A stretch of DNA of 40,365 bases, taken from positions 1-40,365 of the forward strand of contig DASZPJ010000015.1 in assembly GCA_035550295.1 (NCBI GenBank). Direction: 5' to 3'. Both the position numbers and the translations under genes were made by a program. Shown here in pieces: positions 14,040 through 22,137 of the stretch. The notes under the pieces are model-generated. The model searched no databases. It worked only from the letters and a program-made list of their open reading frames with translations, and was not told where the DNA came from. Source of the DNA: DASZPJ01 sp035550295 (GTDB taxonomy: Bacteria; Patescibacteriota; Saccharimonadia; Saccharimonadales; UBA4665). Within the stretch, counting starts at the first letter, position 1; each line of letters begins with the position of its first letter.

Positions 14040-15194
14040 ATGCACACACAAAGTCTCAAAAAAGTAGTATTGAATAAGTTTCGCTTGCTGGCAGCATTGC
14101 TGGTTTCTGGCGCGCTGATCGGTGGGGTTACCTTGGTGCATGCCGACCAATACGACAACCAGATTAATTCGTTGCAGCAATCAAATAGTGCTAAGCAGGG
14201 CATCCTAAACGGCCTTGCCAACCAGGCAGCAACTTACCAGGCAGAGATTGACCGTTTGCAGGACCAGATTAATGCTATCCAGTCAGTCCTGCGGGCGAAC
14301 CAGGCCAAGCAGGCTGCCGTGCAAGCCCAGATTGTAGCCGACCAGCAGAAGATTGACCAGGAGAAGAAATACCTCGGCGACGATATCCGTAGCATGTATG
14401 TCGGTGGCCAGTTGAGTACCATTGAAGAGCTGGCGACCAGCAAAAACCTGAGCGATTATGTCGACAAAGAGGAATACCAAACCCGCATCCAGAACCAGCT
14501 ATCGGCGACGATCGCGCAGGTCAGGGCATTGGAAGTCCAATTGCAGAAGCAGAAGGACCAACTTGATATTTTGATCAAAACTGAGCAGCGCCAAAATGAC
14601 CAGCTGGCCGATGTCCAATGGCAACACCAAAAAATGCTGGCCTACACACAAGAGCAGCAGACTGCGTATGATAATGCCGTTAAGGCTAACGAGAGTAAAA
14701 TTGCCGAACTGCGGGCTGAACAAGCGGCTGCCAACCGCCAGCTTGATGGATCCGGCTATGTTGTTACCAGTGGCTCCTGCGGCGGCAGTTACCCGGCCAG
14801 CGCTTCGGGCGCCTACGGCTCGTGGGGATGTAACTTCGCCCACACCAGCGATGATGTGCCAGGCTGCCAATACTCTGATTCCTGGGGTATGTGCAACCGG
14901 GAATGTGTCAGTTACACGGCTTGGATGGTCTATGAACGCTATGGCATCGACACCAGTGGCTTTGGCAATGCCAACCAGTGGCCGGGCAGTGCCCGTTCGG
15001 TTGGTATCTCGACCGGCTATACGCCAAAAGTAGGCTCAGTTGCTATCTACACCGGCGGCACCTTTGGCCATGCCATGTGGGTGGTCGGCGTCAGCGGTGG
15101 CCAGATCCATGTTTACTCCTACAACGACAACTACGATGGCAATTTCTACGACCACTGGGTTAGTGCCTCCGGCTTAACTTACATCTACTTCTAA
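14040..15194 (+). CDS. Secreted coiled-coil CHAP-domain peptidoglycan hydrolase (PcsB/CwlO-like)
   Basis: With the start at ATG 14040, downstream of the promoter, the 384-residue protein has a signal peptide cut after VHA (about residue 35). A long Gln-rich coiled coil (about 37-235) follows, containing DDIRSMYVGGQLSTIEELAT as in CwlO/PcsB N-domains. The C-terminal CHAP domain (about 260-384) has Cys289 in RECVSYTAW, His344 in FGHAMWVV and Asn362 in YSYND as the likely catalytic triad. Four further cysteines (247, 264, 276, 285) could make disulfides. CHAP enzymes cut peptidoglycan amide or peptide bonds. Coming straight after ftsEX, it is the probable target of FtsX activation, as known for PcsB and CwlO. 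Confidence 0.88.
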   Translation: MHTQSLKKVVLNKFRLLAALLVSGALIGGVTLVHADQYDNQINSLQQSNSAKQGILNGLANQAATYQAEIDRLQDQINAIQSVLRANQAKQAAVQAQIVADQQKIDQEKKYLGDDIRSMYVGGQLSTIEELATSKNLSDYVDKEEYQTRIQNQLSATIAQVRALEVQLQKQKDQLDILIKTEQRQNDQLADVQWQHQKMLAYTQEQQTAYDNAVKANESKIAELRAEQAAANRQLDGSGYVVTSGSCGGSYPASASGAYGSWGCNFAHTSDDVPGCQYSDSWGMCNRECVSYTAWMVYERYGIDTSGFGNANQWPGSARSVGISTGYTPKVGSVAIYTGGTFGHAMWVVGVSGGQIHVYSYNDNYDGNFYDHWVSASGLTYIYF

Positions 15195-15233
15195 ACTGCC
15201 TTAAATCCCAGTAAACGCTCATGTTAATTGTTG

Positions 15234-15239
15234 TATACT
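15234..15239 (+). promoter_or_regulatory. -10 box TATACT, leaderless promoter of ctpA
   Basis: TTGTATACT ends 8 bases before ATG 15248, leaving no room for a Shine-Dalgarno. Confidence 0.6.
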
Positions 15240-15247
15240 AGAAGCTA

Positions 15248-16495
15248 ATGGAGCAAAACCAACACCCAGCTGCGGTGCAGCCGGCAGCAGCTCAGGTATC
15301 TAGTAGCCAGCGATTTAGCCGTGGCGCTCTGATCCTGCTAATTTTATTTGGCGTATTCACACTGGGAATGTATGTCGGTGAAGGCCGGATCAAACTGCCG
15401 TTGGGTTTCCAGCCGCACAGCGAAAATAATAATTTGCCTGCTACATTGGACTACGCGACAGTCAACCAGGTTTACATGTCGCTCAAAGCCAATTACGACG
15501 GCAAACTAACCGAATCCCAGTTGATCGATGGACTGAAGCACGGCCTGGCTGAATCTACCAAAGATCCTTATACGGTGTACTTTACCGCCAAAGAGGCCAA
15601 AGACTTCAATGACGAACTAAATAATTCGTTCAGCGGTATTGGCGCCGAACTCGGCCAGGACAAGGACGGTAACTTGGAAGTAATATCGCCACTGGCAGGT
15701 TTGCCGGCCGAAAAGGCTGGATTGAAACCCCAAGATTTGATTACCGAGATTAACGGTAAGAGTACCGCAGGTGAATCGGTAGACGATGCCGTTAGCAAAA
15801 TTCGTGGCCAGAAGGGCACCAAGGTCAAGTTGCAGGTTGTTCGCAGCCACTCCCAGACGCTTAACTTTACGATAACCCGTGACGACATCACCGTGCCGAG
15901 TGTGACTACCAAGATTTTGGCCGGTAATATTGGTTATGTGCAGATCAGCACCTTCGCCAATGATACGTCGGACTTGATGCAAAAAGCGGCCGATAAATTC
16001 AAATCAGCCCATGTTAAAGGCATTATCCTTGACTTGCGTGAAAATCCGGGCGGCCTGGTGCAATCGGCCATCAACACTTCTGGTTTGTGGCTGAAAAACG
16101 GCCAAACTATCTTTACCAGCAAGGGAACTGAAGGCACGCAGCTCAACACCGCTAATGGCGATGGCGAGCTTAACGGTATTCCAACGGTAGTCTTGATCGA
16201 CGCCGGCAGTGCCAGCGCGTCCGAAATTACCACTGGCGCACTGCACGACAACCACGACGCTTATGTGATCGGCGCCAAAAGTTACGGCAAAGGCGTTGAG
16301 CAGTCGCTAATTAACTTCGATGACGACTCGCAGCTGAAAGTCACCATTGCCAGCTGGTACCGACCAAATGGCCAAAACATCAACCACAAGGGCATTACGC
16401 CAGATAAAACCGTCAAAGAGCCAACCAACGCCAAGGCTCTGGCAAGTAGCGACGCCCAGTTCCAGGCGGCACTGACTTACTTAACGAGCCACTAA
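15248..16495 (+). CDS. ctpA: Carboxy-terminal processing protease CtpA (S41)
   Basis: The 415-residue protein has an N-terminal cytoplasmic tail, one membrane helix (about 27-44), a PDZ domain (about 115-205, with GIGAELG and AEKAGLKPQDLI) and the S41 core. Ser323 in GSASASEI and Lys348 in SYGKGVEQ, 25 residues apart, form the Ser-Lys dyad. The fold line LDLRENPGGL precedes them. CtpA/Prc proteases in other bacteria control peptidoglycan hydrolases by degrading them, and here the gene sits 53 bp behind such a hydrolase. It ends TAA overlapping the TAG of the convergent gene. Confidence 0.95.
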   Translation: MEQNQHPAAVQPAAAQVSSSQRFSRGALILLILFGVFTLGMYVGEGRIKLPLGFQPHSENNNLPATLDYATVNQVYMSLKANYDGKLTESQLIDGLKHGLAESTKDPYTVYFTAKEAKDFNDELNNSFSGIGAELGQDKDGNLEVISPLAGLPAEKAGLKPQDLITEINGKSTAGESVDDAVSKIRGQKGTKVKLQVVRSHSQTLNFTITRDDITVPSVTTKILAGNIGYVQISTFANDTSDLMQKAADKFKSAHVKGIILDLRENPGGLVQSAINTSGLWLKNGQTIFTSKGTEGTQLNTANGDGELNGIPTVVLIDAGSASASEITTGALHDNHDAYVIGAKSYGKGVEQSLINFDDDSQLKVTIASWYRPNGQNINHKGITPDKTVKEPTNAKALASSDAQFQAALTYLTSH

Positions 16496-17199
16496 CTTGT
16501 GGGTTGTCGCTCACGGCGAGCGCCTTCGGGCATGGCAATCCATTGAGCAGTAGCCTGGACAAGGATATGTGTTGCTATCACGATATGTGGATCAGTGTGC
16601 TCGCGATGGTTAATATAATCATCGCCATCTATGTTGCCATAATATATAGTCGGGCCATGACTAAGGGCTCCTCTGTCTGCCAATAAGCCGACTGGCTTGA
16701 TGTCAGGGTTGGCGGGTTTGAAGGTCGCACTAGTCCACGCCATATCGCTGATCGAGTTAGCGCTAATGCTCCAATCGGTGTCTGCTCGAAGAATTGGATT
16801 TTTAGGGGTCAATAAACCTAGAGCCTGCACATAGCGCTTTGGCATCAGGCCTTTCAAATGTATTGCGTGTGCCGGTAGACCGCCACCACTGTCGGACAGG
16901 CGTAAATCAAGGTTTGCTTCGTCTGCACTTGGTTTAAGCGGGGTTATTACTAATTCGGCTGTACCACTAGACAACGGCTGGCCTATCCTAAAACTTGCGT
17001 TCATAGCGGCTTTGAGACTAGCGGCTGCTAGTAAGCCTTCATCGTTTACTTGTTCTGGGTTAGCTCGATCAATAAGCAATCGCCGCATGTCCGGCAGCTC
17101 AATATCATAAACAGCTCTAACCTGAGTCCATTCAGCGAGTTCGGCTTCGCTGAGAGTCGGCTCAGAACTGGGAACACCTGGATTGTTAGGTAAGGCCAT
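16492..17199 (-). CDS. Hypothetical protein, 235 residues
   Basis: I do not recognise this protein. The start is taken at 17199 because TATAAT and GGAG lie just upstream on the minus strand; a longer reading to 17409 would run through that promoter and into pyrG. The product begins MALPNNPGVPSSEPTLSEAE and is Pro/Ala/Asp rich, with RADTDWSISANSISDMAW and NIDGDDYINHREHTDPHI in the C-terminal half. The cluster of His and Asp residues near the end could bind metal. There is no signal peptide. Its stop overlaps the convergent ctpA stop by three bases. Confidence 0.6.
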   Translation of the reverse strand: MALPNNPGVPSSEPTLSEAELAEWTQVRAVYDIELPDMRRLLIDRANPEQVNDEGLLAAASLKAAMNASFRIGQPLSSGTAELVITPLKPSADEANLDLRLSDSGGGLPAHAIHLKGLMPKRYVQALGLLTPKNPILRADTDWSISANSISDMAWTSATFKPANPDIKPVGLLADRGALSHGPTIYYGNIDGDDYINHREHTDPHIVIATHILVQATAQWIAMPEGARRERQPTS

Positions 17200-17218
17200 A
17201 GCTCTCCAAATTTTATAA

Positions 17219-17224
17219 ATTATA
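17219..17224 (-). promoter_or_regulatory. -10 box TATAAT (minus strand) with Shine-Dalgarno for the 235-residue gene
   Basis: On the minus strand ATGCTATAAT is followed about 19 bases later by ATG 17199, with GGAG in between. This decides the start. Confidence 0.6.
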
Positions 17225-17265
17225 GCATAATTTTGTTGATAATACAAAAACTGCTTTAGTAGCGC

Positions 17266-17294
17266 TTGCCAACAGATCGGAATTAGAGTAGCAT
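17266..17294 (+). promoter_or_regulatory. Possible promoter TTGCCA-17-TAGCAT of pyrG
   Basis: TTGCCA (17266-17271), a 17 bp spacer, TAGCAT (17289-17294), then a short leader with GAGGAG directly before ATG 17318. Confidence 0.45.
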
Positions 17295-17317
17295 AAGAGA
17301 TTAACAACTGAGGAGTA

Positions 17318-18934
17318 ATGGTCGTGGGAACAACGACTAAGTATGTGTTTGTGACTGGCGGTGTGCTTTCCGGGCTCGGAAAGGGTATCACGGCCGCTTC
17401 GCTCGGCAACCTCCTGAAGGCCCGCGGCCTTAAAGTTAACCTCCAAAAATGTGACCCCTACCTGAATGTCGACGCCGGTTTATTGAACCCGCGCGAACAC
17501 GGTGAATGTTTTGTAACCAAAGACGGTGCCGAGACGGACCTAGACCTTGGTCATTATGAGCGCTTCACCGACAACGAAATGGACAGCAAATCCAGCCTGA
17601 TGAGCGGCCGGGTATTGCTGAAACTTATCCAAGACGAACGGGCTGGCAAGTTTGACGGCGACGATGTACAGATTATTCCGCATTTGACCGGAGCGATCCA
17701 GGATTGGATCCAGGAGGCCGGCAAAGGTTTTGATGTTCACATTATTGAAATCGGCGGCACTGTTGGCGACTACGAATCGTTGGCTTTCGTCGAAGCCATC
17801 CGCGAACTTGGGGTCAAAGTCGGCCCGGAAAACTGCGCCTACATCCACGTCGTTTATTTGCCATTCTTGCTGGCCAGCAACGAGACTAAGACCAAACCAG
17901 CCCAAAACTCAGTCCGCGAACTGCGTGGCCTGGGCATTGCGCCAAACATCCTGGTAGCCCGCGCCCAGCATCCGGTTAGTGAATCAGCTATTCGCAAACT
18001 GAGCCTGTTCAGTGGTGTGCCAACCGAAGCAATCGCCAGTTTGCCAAATGCCAAAAGTATCTACGAAGTGCCGCTAACTTTGGAAGACGAAGGCATTGCC
18101 GATGTACTGGTTAAGCAGTTGGGACTGACCGCCAAAAAACCAGACCTAAAGGAGTGGCGCGAAGTGGTTAAGCGCTGCACAACTGATTATGAAAAGACTG
18201 TCAAAATTGCTTTTGTCGCCAAATACATGGACAACACCGATACCTACATGTCGGTCTTCGAAGCGCTCAAAAGCGCGGCTTGGAACAACGATTGCAAGAT
18301 TGATATTAATTGGATTGATGCCTCTAAATTCGATGAGCCAAACACTGACATCATGCCAGAGCTTCAAGGCTATGATGGCATTGTAGTGCCTGGTGGCTTT
18401 GGCCAGCGTGGCTTGGAAGGCAAGATCAAAGCTGCCCAGTACGCCTTGACCAGCAAGCTGCCGTACCTTGGTTTATGCCTAGGACTCCAAATGGCTGTGA
18501 TTGCCGCTGCGCGTAATGCTGGGCTCAAAGACGCCAACACATTTGAACTCGATCCCGACACCAAAAACCTGGTAATTACGACTATGGAAGGCCAGGAAGG
18601 CAAGCACATGACCGGTGGCACAATGCGCTTGGGCGACTACGACTGTACGCTGGCGAAGGGCAGCCTAGCCGAGCAAGTTTATGGCACCGACAAAATCGTC
18701 GAGCGCCACCGCCACCGCGGCGAGTGCAACAATGCTTACACCGATAAATTTGAGTCGTGGGGCATCCGTGCCAGCGGCATTAACCCGGAGAATAACTTAG
18801 TTGAAATTATCGAAGGCATTGACCATCCGTTCCTGTTGGCCAGCCAGTTCCACCCTGAATTTAAAAGTCGTCCAAACCGCGCTCACCCGATGTTTGACGG
18901 CTTTATAAAAGCTACGTTAAAACAAAGCAAATAG
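17318..18934 (+). CDS. pyrG: CTP synthase
   Basis: PyrG makes CTP from UTP, ATP and glutamine. The 538-residue protein is full length. The N-terminal synthetase domain begins KYVFVTGGVLSGLGKGITAA (P-loop) and has CDPYLNVDAG and EIGGTVGDYES. After a linker near residue 275, the class I glutamine amidotransferase domain has the nucleophile Cys387 in GLCLGLQ and the acid-base pair in FHPEFKSRP near the C-terminus. The extra N-terminal MVVGTTT makes an ATG at 17318 the best start, backed by GAGGAG. CTP synthase is one of the few nucleotide enzymes usually kept in reduced CPR genomes. Confidence 0.98.
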   Translation: MVVGTTTKYVFVTGGVLSGLGKGITAASLGNLLKARGLKVNLQKCDPYLNVDAGLLNPREHGECFVTKDGAETDLDLGHYERFTDNEMDSKSSLMSGRVLLKLIQDERAGKFDGDDVQIIPHLTGAIQDWIQEAGKGFDVHIIEIGGTVGDYESLAFVEAIRELGVKVGPENCAYIHVVYLPFLLASNETKTKPAQNSVRELRGLGIAPNILVARAQHPVSESAIRKLSLFSGVPTEAIASLPNAKSIYEVPLTLEDEGIADVLVKQLGLTAKKPDLKEWREVVKRCTTDYEKTVKIAFVAKYMDNTDTYMSVFEALKSAAWNNDCKIDINWIDASKFDEPNTDIMPELQGYDGIVVPGGFGQRGLEGKIKAAQYALTSKLPYLGLCLGLQMAVIAAARNAGLKDANTFELDPDTKNLVITTMEGQEGKHMTGGTMRLGDYDCTLAKGSLAEQVYGTDKIVERHRHRGECNNAYTDKFESWGIRASGINPENNLVEIIEGIDHPFLLASQFHPEFKSRPNRAHPMFDGFIKATLKQSK

Positions 18935-18962
18935 CACCGTTGATCATTCCGGCCAGATAAGC

Positions 18963-18968
18963 TACCAT
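18963..18968 (+). promoter_or_regulatory. -10 box TACCAT, leaderless promoter of the receiver gene
   Basis: GCTACCAT ends 7 bases before ATG 18976. Confidence 0.5.
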
Positions 18969-18975
18969 AAACGTT

Positions 18976-19392
18976 ATGGATCCGAAGCAAAACCCACCAG
19001 CCGAAATTCCCGGTAAACATCCCAGCCGCATTTTGCTGGTTGAAGATGACGACGCGCTAGCCAGTGTTTATGAAACCCGTTTGCAAGCCGAAGGCTTTGA
19101 CGTGCGCCGCGTGTCTAATGGTGAAGACGCCTTGGCAGCCGCCCTTAGCTATAAGCCTGATCTCGTGCTATTAGATGTTATGATGCCAAAAGTCAGCGGT
19201 TTTGACGTGCTGGACATCTTGCGTAACACGCCGCAAACCGCCAACCTGAAGATTATTATGCTTACTGCTTTGAGCCAGCCCAGCGACCAGGACCGCGCTA
19301 AATCGCTCGGGGTAGATGACTACCTGATCAAATCGCAAGTCGTGATCGCCGACGTTGTCGACCGCATTCGTCACCATCTAGCCGAACACTAA
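18976..19392 (+). CDS. Single-domain response regulator (canonical receiver)
   Basis: The 138-residue protein has a short polar N-terminus and one receiver domain. Acidic residues Glu-Asp-Asp are in LLVEDDDAL, phospho-acceptor Asp67 is in LVLLDVMMP, the Thr is in IIMLTALS and the Lys in YLIKSQ. All residues needed for phosphorylation are present. There is no output domain, so it probably acts by protein contact, like CheY or Spo0F. No histidine kinase gene lies beside it. It contrasts with the degenerate receiver at 27926-28321. Confidence 0.92.
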   Translation: MDPKQNPPAEIPGKHPSRILLVEDDDALASVYETRLQAEGFDVRRVSNGEDALAAALSYKPDLVLLDVMMPKVSGFDVLDILRNTPQTANLKIIMLTALSQPSDQDRAKSLGVDDYLIKSQVVIADVVDRIRHHLAEH

Positions 19393-19407
19393 ACTTCTCT
19401 CACCATC

Positions 19408-19436
19408 TTGACTTTTCAGCACGCTTATGCTATTAT
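19408..19436 (+). promoter_or_regulatory. Promoter TTGACT-17-TATTAT
   Basis: TTGACT (19408-19413), 17 bp, TATTAT (19431-19436) with TGC before the -10. The leader of about 20 bases up to ATG 19463 is A-rich and has no Shine-Dalgarno. Same design as at 21089 and 39702. Confidence 0.65.
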
Positions 19437-19462
19437 TGTATCTGTTAGCGTAAAATAAAAAC

Positions 19463-21088
19463 ATGTCCGAACAACCCCCAGCCGGTTCAGAAAACGGTCA
19501 ACCGCTGCCGCCAGCGGTGGGTGAGATTTTGCCGCCAGAGAGTCAGCTTCAGGCGCGGATGCAGGCCGAATACCTTGATGAACGTGCTGCCAGTTGGGCA
19601 GCTGGTGAAAATGGCTTCTGGCGCAGTCAGTTTCAAACTGAAACGCGATACTTTCAGGATGGTATGCGAGCAGACTTGGGCGCATCTGCTCCTAGCATGC
19701 GCCGTACGCGAATTCGTACAGCCGCGGAGTTGGGCATTGACGAAGTAAATGCTTTTGCCGACATACGAGTAGGTGAATATGCCACAAAATTAGGAGATGT
19801 CGAAATATCCCTAATCGGTGAAGACGATAAAGGACCGGTACGTGAACACTGGTTTAAGCCAGATGGGCAATTACCAAGGTCAGACTTGGTCGAGGCCGAA
19901 CTGCCCGGTGATGAGGTCGTAAAGGAACTGATTGATGCGATTGGTCAAAAGAAGTTAGAATTTATGTCTACTAGTAGCGTTGGCTTCCAGGAAGACCCTG
20001 AGCTTCTAGCTGTATTGGCGAATCACAGTATTCCTTCGGCTGGTCACGTTCGGAAATATCAAAAAATCCATAACGCCCAAGCTTTGCAGACTATCTACGA
20101 CAAACTTGAGCCTGTCATGCCCGGCGATGCGGAAAGCTTACCGGCATTCGCCCCGGGTATTTACTACAATGCAGAAAACCAAGTCGATAAGGTTGTTTTG
20201 CCCAACGGCAGTCTTGGCCCGTATCACTATGTACTGAAGCCTGAAAATCCAGCTGACCAAACCAGTTTAATGGAAGGTAAATACAAGGTTGGCTATGTTG
20301 TTGATCCTTCTAAATTTGCCATGGAAATCGGCAATAACCGGTATAAAGAATCGCCGGCATTCATTTTTAGTCCTGACGCCGCAGCTATTTGTAGCTCGTT
20401 CGAGCAGGCTGGCCTAAAACCGACTTCAGCACTCATGAGTATTTTGAAAGGTAAGGAAGATGATCGCTACGGTCACGCTTTTTCACACTTAACATTCGCA
20501 TTGTGCGAAATTGTGAATCGTGGCAACGAGGATCTGGCAAAGATGTTTGATGGTGAATCGCTGGCCGATATCGAATCCGACATTCGCAAATTGCAGTCGG
20601 ACGAGCTGACACCGAGCGGGGCCAAGATTGTAATTGATCTGCTGCGTGGTATAGCGAACCGGTCCGATCAAAGCCAATTGCCGCCCAGTATAAATCAATC
20701 CAAAACCAAAAAAATCGGTAGCATGTGCAAAGACGCAGAGTCCTACTACGCTGGTGCGGCCGAACTACATCAATTACTTGAAGTCGAGCCTGATAATGTG
20801 CCGATGCTTCATAAGACCCACGGCCAGCATACCTATATGCTACGCCAGCCCACGCTATTTAACGGTGTAGAATTGCCAGCCGGTACAATCATGGCGCAAA
20901 TGTCTGACGGTTGGGCTGCTGGCCGTGTTAGCGCTTATGCATTGGCCGCTAAAGAAGCTAATCCTGTTCAGGCAGCCATCCGAGTTTATGGCGCACAAAT
21001 GGAAGAAACATTCGGTGAGACAAACCGCAAGGGAAACATGAGGAACTTTATAAATGTTTGTGAAAAGATTGAAGTAGACGCTGCCTAG
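19463..21088 (+). CDS. Hypothetical protein, 541 residues
   Basis: This is the largest unrecognised gene in the window. There is no signal peptide or membrane helix. The N-terminal 60 residues are Pro/Gln/Glu-rich and probably flexible. A middle part (about 80-330) contains DKVVLPNGSLGPYHYVLKPE and GKYKVGYVVDPSKFAMEIGN, reading as a beta-rich domain. The C-terminal third is helical, with HAFSHLTFALCEIVNRGNED and MLHKTHGQHTYMLRQPTLF. Several conserved-looking His residues occur but no motif I can name. It has a strong-looking TTGACT promoter and is followed by a second unknown gene with the same promoter type, suggesting related use. Confidence 0.6.
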   Translation: MSEQPPAGSENGQPLPPAVGEILPPESQLQARMQAEYLDERAASWAAGENGFWRSQFQTETRYFQDGMRADLGASAPSMRRTRIRTAAELGIDEVNAFADIRVGEYATKLGDVEISLIGEDDKGPVREHWFKPDGQLPRSDLVEAELPGDEVVKELIDAIGQKKLEFMSTSSVGFQEDPELLAVLANHSIPSAGHVRKYQKIHNAQALQTIYDKLEPVMPGDAESLPAFAPGIYYNAENQVDKVVLPNGSLGPYHYVLKPENPADQTSLMEGKYKVGYVVDPSKFAMEIGNNRYKESPAFIFSPDAAAICSSFEQAGLKPTSALMSILKGKEDDRYGHAFSHLTFALCEIVNRGNEDLAKMFDGESLADIESDIRKLQSDELTPSGAKIVIDLLRGIANRSDQSQLPPSINQSKTKKIGSMCKDAESYYAGAAELHQLLEVEPDNVPMLHKTHGQHTYMLRQPTLFNGVELPAGTIMAQMSDGWAAGRVSAYALAAKEANPVQAAIRVYGAQMEETFGETNRKGNMRNFINVCEKIEVDAA

Positions 21089-21117
21089 TTGACTTTTTAA
21101 GCTGGTTATGCTAATAT
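21089..21117 (+). promoter_or_regulatory. Promoter TTGACT-17-TAATAT
   Basis: TTGACT (21089-21094), 17 bp, TAATAT (21112-21117) with TGC before the -10. It begins immediately after the TAG of the upstream gene. Leader about 45 bases, with at best a weak GGAA before ATG 21170. Confidence 0.65.
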
Positions 21118-21169
21118 AACAGCTTAGAACGATCTAAAACAAAAATAAGTTACGAACGGAACCCCCGAT

Positions 21170-21802
21170 ATGTCAGAAACCCCAGGCCAAGAACCTATAA
21201 TCACTCCAGCTCCCGGCATGGGCAGCGAAATGGATGCCGCGACACCAGAACTTACCGAGCAGCAGAAGGCTCAGCAAGTCGTAGAGGCCGTACCTTTTGG
21301 CGATGCAATTCCACGAGATGTTTTTAATAAAGCTTACGACATTACTCCTGTGGCAAAAAACGAGGGCGGGGCGGCGCCATTAGAGACGGCTGCACCTGTC
21401 GCTGCAGCAGAAGCTCCAGATCATGAAACGTCAATCCCACGGCCGGAAGAGATGACCATGACTCGTGGCCAACTCAATGAATTGATTCGTCGCGAGCAAG
21501 AAAGCCTGGGCGAAGAAGCGCTAAAGGGAGCTGGTGTGCCGGAAGTTCCAGACGTGCCAGATAGTGGCCAAACAGATAAGTATGCACACTTGTTTGATAA
21601 AAATGCACCAGATGTTACTGACATTGAAGCCGCTGCTGTTCGTCCAGCGGTCGATGGTGGCATTCGCAACGGCCGGTCCTACCAAGCCGGAGCAGCCACC
21701 CAAGAACAAATTGACCGGGGCGCAGCCAATGGTTACGATCTTCGTGCCCAGGATAAGTACAATCCGTACAGTGCTGCAGCCAGAGACGCCGCCGCTTCAT
21801 AA
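21170..21802 (+). CDS. Hypothetical acidic, probably disordered protein, 210 residues
   Basis: The product is rich in Ala, Pro, Glu, Asp and Gln, and its sequence (SETPGQEPIITPAPGMGSE at the start) looks unstructured for most of its length. A short charged helix MTRGQLNELIRREQESLGEE lies in the middle, and the C-terminus is Ala/Tyr/Asp rich (DKYNPYSAAARDAAAS). There is no signal, membrane helix or known motif. It follows the 541-residue gene, uses the same promoter type, and ends at a strong palindromic terminator. Function unknown; a scaffold or linker protein is possible. Confidence 0.6.
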   Translation: MSETPGQEPIITPAPGMGSEMDAATPELTEQQKAQQVVEAVPFGDAIPRDVFNKAYDITPVAKNEGGAAPLETAAPVAAAEAPDHETSIPRPEEMTMTRGQLNELIRREQESLGEEALKGAGVPEVPDVPDSGQTDKYAHLFDKNAPDVTDIEAAAVRPAVDGGIRNGRSYQAGAATQEQIDRGAANGYDLRAQDKYNPYSAAARDAAAS

Positions 21803-21820
21803 CGGAACCAACGTACTAAT

Positions 21821-21846
21821 AAAAAGAGCCCAGCTGGGCTCTTTTT
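21821..21846. terminator. Bidirectional intrinsic terminator, 26 bp perfect palindrome
   Basis: A perfect palindrome with GAGCCCAG/CTGGGCTC at its centre is flanked by five A on the left and five T on the right. Each strand therefore ends in a T-tract after the stem. It lies between the stop of the 210-residue gene (21802) and the stop of rpmA (21864, minus), so it can end transcription from both sides. Confidence 0.85.
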
Positions 21847-21863
21847 AGTTTACGAAAGCTAAA

Positions 21864-22136
21864 TTATTTAACGGTGACTTCAGTGCGAGGTACGGATTTG
21901 CCGCTAAATGTGCGAACTTTGCGAGTTGCAAAGTGTACGATGCCATCTTTGGCGGCGTGAATGGTGAAGTTACGGCTGACTTTGGTGCCTTCGCCGCCGC
22001 GCTTGGTCATACCGACTTGGCGCACAATGACTTGGCCTGTTTTGACTTTTTGGCCACCAAACACCTTAACACCAAGTCGCTGACCTGGGCTATCTTTGAC
22101 GTTTTTGGCTGTTCCGCCGGCTTTGACGTGTGACAT
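21864..22136 (-). CDS. rpmA: Ribosomal protein bL27
   Basis: bL27 sits in the large subunit with its N-terminal tail reaching the peptidyl transferase centre. The 90-residue product starts MSHVKAGGTAKNVKDSPGQR and has LGVKVFGGQKVKTGQVIVRQ, the family's most conserved stretch. There is no N-terminal extension needing cleavage as in Firmicutes. It lies one base after the stop of the methyltransferase gene on the same strand, with AAGGAA inside that gene's end as Shine-Dalgarno. Its usual neighbour rplU (bL21) is not in this window. Confidence 0.96.
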   Translation of the reverse strand: MSHVKAGGTAKNVKDSPGQRLGVKVFGGQKVKTGQVIVRQVGMTKRGGEGTKVSRNFTIHAAKDGIVHFATRKVRTFSGKSVPRTEVTVK

Positions 22137-22137
22137 A

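Noticed and set aside
17200..17409. N-terminal extension of the 235-residue minus-strand gene to 17409
   Set aside because: It would run through its own -10 box and Shine-Dalgarno (17199 start) and overlap the pyrG start region on the other strand.
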